Source of the DNA: G963664935 sp963664935
Lineage (GTDB): Bacteria; Pseudomonadota; Gammaproteobacteria; Methylococcales; G963664935
Direction: 5' to 3'
DNA: 64,000 nucleotides
Assembly (NCBI GenBank): GCA_963664935.2
Contig: CAXXSE010000002.1
Location: 434,001 to 498,000 of the forward strand
The notes under the pieces are model-generated. The model worked only from the letters and a program-made list of their open reading frames with translations. It made no database searches and was not told the origin of the DNA. Positions 56,098-64,000 of this stretch are shown piece after piece; the first letter of the stretch is position 1; each line of letters begins with the position of its first letter. Both the position numbers and the translations under genes were made by a program.

Positions 56098-57315
56098 TAG
56101 TCTGTCAATGTTGTATTGACGATTAATTAAAGTAGAATGTTAGGTTTTAATTCTAAGCAATTGAAACCCAAACGCTAAACATGTCCGCAAAAATCTACCG
56201 CGTTAATTTAACGAACGAAGAAAGGCTTGAGCTAAAAGAGATTGTATCAAAAGGAAAAGCTGCAGCACATAAACAGACCCACGCTCGAATTTTGTTACTT
56301 AGCGACGAAACCAGTTCTGAGGGTAAAAAAAAGGATAAAGAAATAGCCAGGGCATTGGGTACAAGCCTACGAAGTATTGAACGCGTGCGAAAGCGATTTG
56401 TAGAAGAAGGATTGGGGAGTGCCGTTAATCCAAAGCCTCAAAAAAGATACCGATCAAAAAATCTGGATGGAGCAGGAGAAGCAACAGCCTGTTCGCAAGC
56501 TCCGGAGGGACGGGTAGATTGGACATTACGGCTACTCTCTGAACGATTAGTTGAATGCACTATAACAGAGAGCATAAGCCATGAAACGATTAGGCAGACA
56601 CTAAAAAAAACGAACTCAAACCGTGGCTAAAACAATGCTGGTGCATTCCGCCTAAATCTAATGCAGACTTCGTGTGTGCAATGGAATATATATTAGAGGT
56701 CTATCAACGTCCTTTTACACAAGATGAGGTTTTGGTGTGTATGGATGAAACGAGCAAGCAGCATACAAAAGAAACGCGTACCCCGTTACCGATGCGTTCT
56801 GGAGAATCTGAAATATATGATTTTGAATATGAACGAAATGGCGTCAGTAATCTGTTTATGCTATTCGCACCGCTTGAGGGCTGGAGGCATGTCAAGGTCA
56901 CAAACCGGCATACTAAAGTGGACTGGGCACATCTCATTAAGGAATTAGTAGATGAACACTACCCCGATAAAAAAATCATTTTAGTAATGGATAACTTAAA
57001 CACGCATAAATTAGGATCACTGTATGAAGCGTTTGCACCCGAGGAAGCACGTCGAATTGCAGAAAGGCTGGAAATTCATTACACGCCAAAGCATGGCAGT
57101 TGGCTTGATATGGCAGAAATAGAGATTGGGGTGTTAAGTCGTCAGTGTCTTGATCGAAGAATAGCTGATCAAAGCACATTACGAACTGAAATAAACGCAT
57201 GGCAAAAACAAAGAAATCAAAAAGCGGTATTTGTAAACTGGCGCTTTACCACCGCCGATGCACGGATAAAATTGAAATCACTATACCCGTCAATACAACA
57301 TTGACAGACTACTAG
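56094..57315 (+). mobile_element. IS630-like element with perfect 28-bp inverted repeats
   Basis: CTAGTAGTCTGTCAATGTTG... at 56094-56121 and its exact complement at 57288-57315. CTAG at the outer borders suits the CTAG/TA target preference of IS630-type elements. One transposase gene in two frames lies inside. Confidence 0.88.
56181..57304 (+). CDS. IS630-family transposase in two overlapping frames
   Basis: The first frame (56181-56630) carries the helix-turn-helix (KEIARALGTSLRSIERVRKRFV); the second carries the DDE domain: D in VLVCMDETSKQH, D in ILVMDNLNTHK and E in TPKHGSWLDMAEIEIG. The frames join at CTAAAAAAAACG (run of eight A), where a -1 slip restores LKKNELKPWLKQCWC. Programmed -1 frameshifting on A-runs is known in IS630 elements, so the gene may be functional; alternatively one A is missing. 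Near 56470 the linker before ACSQAPEGR looks a few residues short. Confidence 0.85.
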
Positions 57316-57751
57316 TCTTAATCCAGACCTTTCCAATTTCCCCAAAAATCGCGCTATTTTTTTGACCCTTAAGCTCACTTCATCGGCGATTCGCCGACCT
57401 CAATGACAAGGCGTTTTCTCATGGTCGTTTGAGCGCCAAACGCTGTGCACTTCAAAGCTGTTCTTTTGTCACTCACCGCTTGGTTTGTTGTAGGAGTTCG
57501 ATATCAATGCATACCCCAGTGGCGGTGCTGCGTTACCCAGCCATGGCTTTTTGTGATCACATAGGACGGATACTCGCCCCCATTACTATAGATGTCAAGA
57601 TATCGTGGGTGATCGGTAACAATTTTGGCGAAATCGTTATTTCGTAAATGAATCAGAAGGAAGCGCCAGATCGCTGGGTAAGAAGGCCATTGCGCCTAGG
57701 GCGTACGGTACTGTTCCACCGAGCATTCAAAAATTTTTTGGTAAGTCATTT

Positions 57752-57775
57752 CATTCTATCCCGAATATGAAAATC
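57752..57775 (+). promoter_or_regulatory. Conserved element, copy 8
   Basis: ATTCTATCCCGAATATGAAA followed by ATCAGGG, 478 bases before tpsA copy 2. T-run and GGTAAGTCA precede it. The rest of 57316-58084 shows no gene I can support. Confidence 0.65.
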
Positions 57776-58084
57776 AGGGTTTGTTTTGGTTACTGGATGC
57801 ATAAGAGTTCCAGCTCCATCAAAAGGATCTTAGAGCCAAGACGCAGATGAAATGAATAGCGTTTTCCTGAAAAAATACATTAGGAATAACTTTTATAGAA
57901 ACAAAGTTCACTCATATTTGAGTGAGGGGAGTTTAAAAATAACGATGTTAAATACCAATCCTATCTTCGTACACCCGGTGCTCGCTTTTTTTAAACCGCA
58001 ACTGGCTCGTTGCCTGCCCGGGCTAATAAATTCGGCCCTTGGAACCAAATGGAATCTGTCGGACTAGTCGATAAATCGACCCTA

Positions 58085-58252
58085 AAGCATTAGAAACCAC
58101 CCATTGACCCTATCTTCTATGGTGTTCTTTTGATAGCATGCTATTGGTTGTATTTATGTTTAATTGAACGCCCAATGTGAACAGAATTAAGGGGTAACCG
58201 ATCAATTCTTTCGGTCATGCCGAGCCGCCGTAAAAAATAATAAAGCCAATCC
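58085..58252 (+). promoter_or_regulatory. Conserved upstream region of tpsA copy 2
   Basis: Parallel to 50725-50893: AGAAACCACCCATTGACC, TTTGATAGCATG, AAGGGGTAACCGATCAATTC and the sequence TGCCGAGCCGCCGTAAAAAA before the start codon. Confidence 0.6.
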
Positions 58253-61200
58253 ATGCAACAGCTGAAAATAGCCAACCACACTGCTTTATCCCTTGGCGTC
58301 TTCTTTTGTCTGTTGTTGAGCGTTAACGTGTACGCCCAGATTGCCACCGATGGCAGCGTCGGACCGGCTCAAAATCTAACCGGGCCCGATTTTTCCATCC
58401 CTGAAAACCTTGGTTCCCGAGCAGGCGCCAATCTGTTCCATAGTTTTCAGGACTTTAATATTCAAACAGGCCAATCGGCCACCTTCTCCGGATCCAACAC
58501 GATTGCCAATGTTATCAGCCGGGTGACGGGTGGCAATCCATCCAACATCAACGGTCTGCTCCGTTCGACAATTGCCCTAGCGGATTTTTATTTTCTCAAC
58601 CCGGCCGGGGTGATGTTTGGGGCGAATGCTCAGGTTGATGTCCCCGGTTCGTTTTATGTCAGCACGGCGAATGAATTGCGTTTTAGCGATGGCTCTATTT
58701 ACAGTGCGACCAATCCGGCAGCCAGCACAATGATTTTCGCTCCGCCCGAATCGTTTGGGTTCTTGGGTGACCATGCCGCGACGATTAGCGTGGTGGGAAG
58801 TGATCTGGTTTTAAATCCGGAGAATACACTGTCCTTAAGTAGTGGTCAGATAGCAATTGACCAGGCCAATCTGTTAAGTGGACCGGGGGAAATTCAGCTA
58901 ATTGCTACAGGTGATATTAACTCAGACACCCGACTAGCCCTGGATGGGGAATTGTCAACACCAGCTACGGGTAATCTAACCATCAAAAATTCTACGATAG
59001 ATACTTTTGGAGATGGTGCCGGACGTATTGTCGTTCGAAGCGGCGTGAGTGAATTCAACTCATCGAATTTATTTGCCCAAAATACTGGTTCTACCCATGC
59101 GAGTTCGCAACAAGGCATTGATATCCATGCTACTTCACTCAATATTTCATCGAGCGTAATCACCACCGACACATTTCGCCAAGGCCACGGGGCTGACCTC
59201 TCTGTAACTGTCGCAGGGGACCTGTCGATTCTAAATAGCGAATTGTTAAGCCGTACTGGCGGTTCGGGTAATGCCGGAAACGTAACGGTGACTGTTGACG
59301 ACGTCCTATCGATTGTCAACGGCGGTAGAATAGAAAGTAGTACTTTTGACGAAGGCCATGCGGGCCAATTGACCGTTACGGCGGGGCATTTGACAATAGA
59401 CGGGAACGGTAGTGTAGAAACAGGAATTGTCAGCGATGCTAGATCTTTTTTATCCACCGGAAAAGCTGGAAACATAACCGTGACTGCAAACGACTCATTG
59501 TCCATTGTAAATGGCGGTATTATTGGAAGCACTACCACTTCGTTTAGCGCAGGAACTGCAGCAGATGTTACAGTAAATGCTCGCCAGCTCAATATTGATG
59601 GAATGGGGAGTGGATTGCTTACTGCTATATTCAGCGATACCAGTTCTTTATTCACCGTGAAAGCGGGTACCGTAAACGTAAACGTATTGGAAGAATTGTC
59701 CGTTAACCATGCCAGGATTATCCGCAGCCGAACTGAAGGCGCTGGAGATGCTGGAGAAGTTATAGTGAATGCAGGCTCATTGATTGTTAATGGTAATGGG
59801 CAGTCCGGTGTGTTCACAGGTATCGCGAATCAAGCTAATACCGGTGCTACCGGAGATGCTGGAGACCTAACTGTGACCGTCGTTGATCGAATCTCGCTAT
59901 CAAACGGCGGATCGATCAGCAATTCTACTTTTGCCAGCGGCGATGCTGGTAATCTATCTGTAACCGCGCGCGAGCTGGCAATCAATAGCAAAGGAAGCGG
60001 TGTTTTTACAGGCATTGCTAGTAATGCTAGTTCTGGTTCCTCAGGAAACGCTGGAAACACTACGGTGACCATCGCCGATCAAATAGAAATAGCAAACGGC
60101 GGCCAAATCAGTAGCTCTACATCGGCAGTTTGCGCTGCGGATTCCGCGTGTAACGCCGGCGATGTTATTGTAAATGCTGGTCAGCTGATAATCGATGGTA
60201 AGGGTACTAACTTTACTACAACGATTACGAGTCAAGCCAACCCTAATTCCACCGGTAATGCTGGAAATGTGGATGTAAACGTGGCGGCCGATTATCGATA
60301 CTGGATGGAGGATTCATCAGTACTTCTACGTTTGCTGGCGGTGATGCGGGTTCTGTGACCGTAAATGCATCTGACTTGATTATAGATGGTAACGGCAAAG
60401 AATCTTTTTCTTTGATTTCTAGTAGCGCTCAAGAATCCTACGCTGGTCAAGCTGGCGCCATCACATTGCATACCCAAACTCTTTCGATTTTTAACGGCGG
60501 AACAATCAGTATTGAATCAGACCCGACTGTGGATGACGCAACCCTAACGACCATTCAACCTGCTAAAATCGATATCACCGCCCAAAATCTCACCCTTGTC
60601 GATTCCTCCATTACAACGGAAAGTACTGGCAACGTCCCAGCCGGTTCGATTAATTTAAATATTGCAGACACCTTGAGATTGGACCCATCCAGCATCACTA
60701 CGGCAGCAAATAACGCCGGCGCCATCTCCATTAACGCCAAGGTTATTGATCTAGAGGACAGCCAAATCACCACCTCGGTCACAGGCCAAGGCAACGGCGG
60801 CGATATTAATCTTAATTCGAAAATTTTGATCCTGGATTCGGGTTTCATCCAGGCTAATACCGCAGGAACCAATGCCCAAGGCGGCAACATCCAGATCAAT
60901 ACCGACGCCTTGATTGCCAGCCAGAATCAACTGTTCTTAGGGGGTAACACGCCAATCCCCTTCCAGCCTGGAATCAATGTTATCCAAGCCGCATCACCCG
61001 ATGGGGTCAGCGGCAGCGTCACCATTACCTCGCCCGACCTGGATATCGTAGGCGGTCTGACTGGCCTAGAGGGAGAATTGCTCGACATCGGCAAGCTAGC
61101 CCAAAGCCCCTGTACGACACCTGGCGGCCGTCAAAGTAGTTTGGCTAGCGTGGCCGTGGCGGTTTACCGGAATCGCCAGAGAGTGCCATCTCGGTGGCGC

Positions 61201-61361
61201 TGGATGCTGAACGGCTGAAAAAATTATTGCACCCCGGATCAGAATTGGCGATGACGAAACAAGCCCTGAAGGAGGAAACGACTTCACTATTTCCAAGCTC
61301 TCAAGCCGATGCGGGTTTAACCTTTGAAACCTGGCGGGTGACGCGGGCTTCCGGGGAATGA
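58253..61361 (+). CDS. Two-partner secretion exoprotein (TpsA), copy 2, two frameshifts
   Basis: Paralogue of copy 1: signal peptide to residue 28 (ALSLGVFFCLLLSVNVYA), TPS domain with ANLFHSFQDFNIQTGQSATF and NPAGVMFGANAQVDVP, then beta-helix repeats (GNAGNVTVTVDDVLSIVNGG). The frame breaks near 60288 (GATTA where GATTTA would continue ADLSILDGGFISTS) and near 61150 (GTGGCC, against GTGGGCC in copy 1). The last part then reads RGGLPESPESAISVALDAERLKKLL to the TGA at 61359-61361. The length of 3109 bases plus two is a multiple of three. If the breaks are sequencing errors this is an intact 1036-residue adhesin. Confidence 0.88.
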
Positions 61362-61400
61362 CAACCGGGATAAAAGGCAAAGCCTCTAATCAAAATATCG

Positions 61401-63419
61401 ATGTTTAAGCTAACTAACATCACGTTTCTAATGTGTCTGCTTATCCCCGGATCCGTGTTTGCCCAAGCTTCCCCCGGCGGCATTATTACCGACCGTCCCA
61501 GCACCAAGCGGCTACCGCTACCGGAATATACCCGACCTGAACCACCGCCGGACTTCGAATTGCCCCCGGTTACCCCTCCCCCCACCGACAAACCGACCGA
61601 GGGCGGCCCGCGAGTGACAATCGAGCGTTTTCGATTTAACGGCAATTCGGTGTTCTCCGATCAAGCATTGGAGACCCTTGCGGCACCCTATTTGAACCGT
61701 CCGATCAGTACAGTGGAACTCGAGGAAATACGCCACAAATTGACCCAACTTTATATCGACAAGGGTTATATCAATTCCGGGGCGATCCTTCCACGGCAGG
61801 TGTTTAAAGATGGTATCATCGATTTTCAAATCATCGAAGGCGAACTTACTGACATCCGCGTCACCGGTCAGAGTTGGCTTGATCCTGATTATATCAGTGA
61901 TCGTCTGTATTTAGGCGCGGGACCACCCCTTAACAATACTGATTTGCAGGACCGATTCCAGCTTCTATTAACCGATCCCTTGATCGACAGCATGGATGGG
62001 CGCTTGTTGCCGGGATTTCAACCGGGACAAAGTATTCTCGACGTCAAGGTCGCCCGCGCCCGTCCGTACCAATTGTCCATTACTGCCGATAACTACCGGC
62101 CACCCAGCACCGGCTCCGAGACCGTGAGTATGGACGGGTGGGTACGGAATTTAACCGGGTTCGGTGATTTTTTAGGTGTGTCGTTATCCTACGGAGAAGG
62201 CAGGTTTGATATTGATACAGCAGCCTCGGTTCCCATTAACCGATACGATACGGTTCTCGGTTTCCGGTATGCCAACACCCATGCCTCGGTCATCGAAGAG
62301 CCCCTGGACACTATCGACATTGACAACCGGTTCCGCAGTTTTGAAGTGTCGCTGATCCAGCCCATCTACCGCACCCTGGAGCGTCAGGTTATCCTCGGCG
62401 TCCGGGTGGAAGCCCGGAAAAGTCGGAACACCCTTTTGGGCCGACCCTTTTCCTTTTCATTGGGTGAGGAAAACGGCGAAAAATCAAGTACCACCCGCAT
62501 AGCGGGTGGTTTGAGGAAGCCCCCTTGAAGGGGGCTAAGAGCTTATATTTAGGTGGAATCCTCAACCCCAAAGAACTAGCATAACTTTCAATAAATAATT
62601 CCACATCAAACTGGAAACATATTTTTGAAACTGCTCTGAATATTAATCCCTTAATGTTCCATCTATTGTTTTTTCCGATGTTTCAGCGTGATCCAATTCT
62701 TCTTATTACCTTGACGGATGACCAAGTGAATTTAACAAATCTTTACGCTGGAACGGCAGAGCCTATTTGCATCGCACCGGCAGAGCCGGTGGCTTAATGT
62801 AAGGAGTAAGGTCACCCCGCTGCGGCTTTCCCAGGAATTTATCGACGGCGGTTTGAAACAGGTGTTTTCGTTCCGCTCAACTTTCAGCGTGGGACTCAAA
62901 GCCTTTGATGCCACCTGGCATAGCGATGGGCGCCCCGATGGCAACTATTTTAGCTGGCTGGGACAAGTACAGTATGCTCGTCGGGTGTTGGACAATGGCG
63001 CGCAATTCCGCCTTCGGGGCGATGCCCAGTTCGCCAACGATGAATTGCTTCCGTTGGAACAGTATGCGGTAGGCGGTGTTTATAGTGTTCGCGGCTATCG
63101 CGAAAATGAATTGGTGCGAGACCAAGGATTTGCAGTATCCGCCGAGTTCCATTATCCACTCATGCAGGAATCCGTGGATGGCTTTTTTCCAGGCCGGCTG
63201 GAAGCGATTCCATTCATGGACTACGGCGGGGCATGGAACGTCGGCGACAGCAGGAATATACTGTATTTACACGGGGCAGGTATCGGACTAGCGTGGATTC
63301 ATCGGCATTTTTCCGCGGAGGTATACTACGCCCATGACCTCAATCAAGCAGTTGAAAAATCCGATTATAACTTGCAGGATGCCAGTCTTTATTTTCGCGT
63401 GACGACCTTCCTATTTTGA
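61401..63419 (+). pseudogene. TpsB outer-membrane transporter (ShlB/FhaC family), split by a 329-bp insertion
   Basis: Signal peptide KLTNITFLMCLLIPGSVFA, a proline-rich linker, POTRA domains (ITIERFRFNGNSVFSDQALETL; QLYIDKGYINSGAILPRQ) and the barrel start up to FSFSLGEENGEK at about 62480. After the insertion the barrel resumes in another frame at VTPLRLSQEFIDGGLKQV (62812), includes the lid motif VGGVYSVRGYRENELV and ends in a terminal Phe (TTFLF), as outer-membrane barrels do. The insertion creates stops at 62526, so this copy cannot give a full pore. It is the only TpsB in the window, and the cognate pore of the two TpsA proteins by position. Confidence 0.9.
62479..62807 (+). mobile_element. 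329-bp palindrome-ended element, copy 2, inside tpsB
   Basis: Same sequence as the complement of 34793-35121 by eye. Starts AAAAATCAAGTACCACCCGC and ends GGCTTAATGTAAGGAGT, with perfect end hairpins. A 47-residue open frame (62654-62797) crosses the right half, but it has no ribosome site and resembles no family; an IS200/IS605-type non-autonomous element is my best reading. Confidence 0.75.
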
Positions 63420-63435
63420 TTTCGGTGATTATCCA

Positions 63436-64000
63436 GTGACCTTAGAATATAGTCGAGAAGCGTATTCATTTAAATCCAATCGCAACATTGTATTGTTGTT
63501 CATTTCGCTGTTGATCGGCTCTAGTCCGCTCGAAGCGGACCTAAAAACGATCCCGGATAGCATTACCCAACTGATCGCCGAGAGGGAAAGCTTCCGGCAA
63601 AGTGGCCATTTGCATGAAGCCCTCGGCGCCTTTGCCGACGCATTAGTCGCCGCAAAACAACTTTCAGCGTCCAAAGCTGAAGCATTGTCGATGGGCCTAA
63701 TTGGCTATACTTACCTACTCCAACGCCGCTATCAACTGGCCGAGAAATCATTAAACCAGGCCATGGCATTATCGGTCCAACAGCCATGGCCGGATCTCGC
63801 CGCGCTTAACGCCAATTACCTCGGGATTTTTTACCATGGCCAACGCCGTCCAACGCTTTCAGAGCAATATTATCAAAAGAGCTTAAAATGGGCATTGCGG
63901 GCTCAGGACCAAGCTTTGGCCGTTCAAGCAAAACTTAATTTGGCCCGGTTGGCCAACGCCGCAAAAGATCCTAAACGGGCTTGGGCACTGCTTAACGAAG
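63436..64000 (+). CDS. TPR-repeat protein, 3' end outside window
   Basis: GTG 63436 opens a frame that reaches the window end (188 codons visible). N-terminal hydrophobic segment (NIVLLFISLLIGSSPLEA) looks like a signal peptide or anchor. Then come tetratricopeptide-like helical pairs (EALGAFADALVAAKQLSASKAEALSMGLIGYTYLLQRRYQLAEKSLNQAMAL; ALNANYLGIFYHGQRRPTLSEQYYQKSL). It lies 16 bases after tpsB. TPR proteins at this position often continue into a CHAT protease domain; that part is not visible. Confidence 0.75.
   Translation, partial: MTLEYSREAYSFKSNRNIVLLFISLLIGSSPLEADLKTIPDSITQLIAERESFRQSGHLHEALGAFADALVAAKQLSASKAEALSMGLIGYTYLLQRRYQLAEKSLNQAMALSVQQPWPDLAALNANYLGIFYHGQRRPTLSEQYYQKSLKWALRAQDQALAVQAKLNLARLANAAKDPKRAWALLNE

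Noticed and set aside
57852..58067. 71-codon plus-strand frame before tpsA copy 2
   Set aside because: No ribosome site, and the corresponding interval before tpsA copy 1 has no counterpart.
50894..61218. Possible CRISPR-like regular repeats
   Set aside because: The periodic repeats are in-frame coding repeats of the TpsA beta-helices with variable spacing; no conserved direct repeat with unique spacers is present anywhere in the window.

Overview
The window reads as gammaproteobacterial DNA of an organism with methylotrophic metabolism. The evidence is the divergent fchA / mtdA pair at 31.6-33.2 kb (one-carbon transfer on tetrahydrofolate or tetrahydromethanopterin), a Pro-Arg-His-Lys tRNA cluster of gammaproteobacterial type, and many two-partner-secretion and mobile-element genes. 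A methanotroph or a methylotrophic large sulfur bacterium would fit; the sequence alone does not decide the genus.

Region 1 (1-17.9 kb, all + strand) is the distal half of an extracellular contractile injection system (eCIS, phage-tail-like particle). It holds a gp25 baseplate wedge, a baseplate J protein, a tail-protein-I-like protein, three large unrecognised structural or accessory proteins, a small membrane protein, an AAA+ ATPase, a coiled-coil protein and a DUF4157 effector. The effector's C-terminal half has a different base composition and an NPGN motif. Sheath, tube and spike genes must lie left of the window. Five of these genes carry frame breaks.

Region 2 (17.9-31.5 kb) is an accessory junkyard: toxin-antitoxin pairs (HicBA, an orphan RHH antitoxin, AbrB-VapC, TumE-TumA, DUF433-DUF5615), IS110, two inverted copies of one rve-type IS, an IS630 inserted in the DUF5615 gene, RAYT remnants, a decayed formate-dehydrogenase-like gene, an integrase stub and the four tRNAs. 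A 226-bp MITE shares the ends of the rve-type IS.

Region 3 (31.5-50.4 kb, mostly - strand) has fchA/mtdA, two short MITEs, a 329-bp palindrome-ended element, a four-gene operon with a Lon-protease-like membrane protein, small exported proteins, an undecaprenyl-phosphate sugar transferase, group II intron, DUF4338 and ISKra4 remnants, and a 732-aa dockerin-repeat protein.

Region 4 (50.4-64 kb, + strand) is a two-partner secretion locus: two paralogous TpsA exoproteins, an exported proline-rich protein, one TpsB transporter (split by the second identical copy of the 329-bp element) and the start of a TPR protein.

The most intriguing unexplained signal is a conserved element, TTCTATCCCGAATATTAAAA in the sense of the downstream gene. 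It occurs eight times between 35.4 and 57.8 kb, in almost every case ahead of exported, surface or very small proteins, and looks like a shared control element. Frame breaks are common; in most of them the gene length is consistent with one missing base, often in a homopolymer, so both real decay and consensus sequencing error must be considered.
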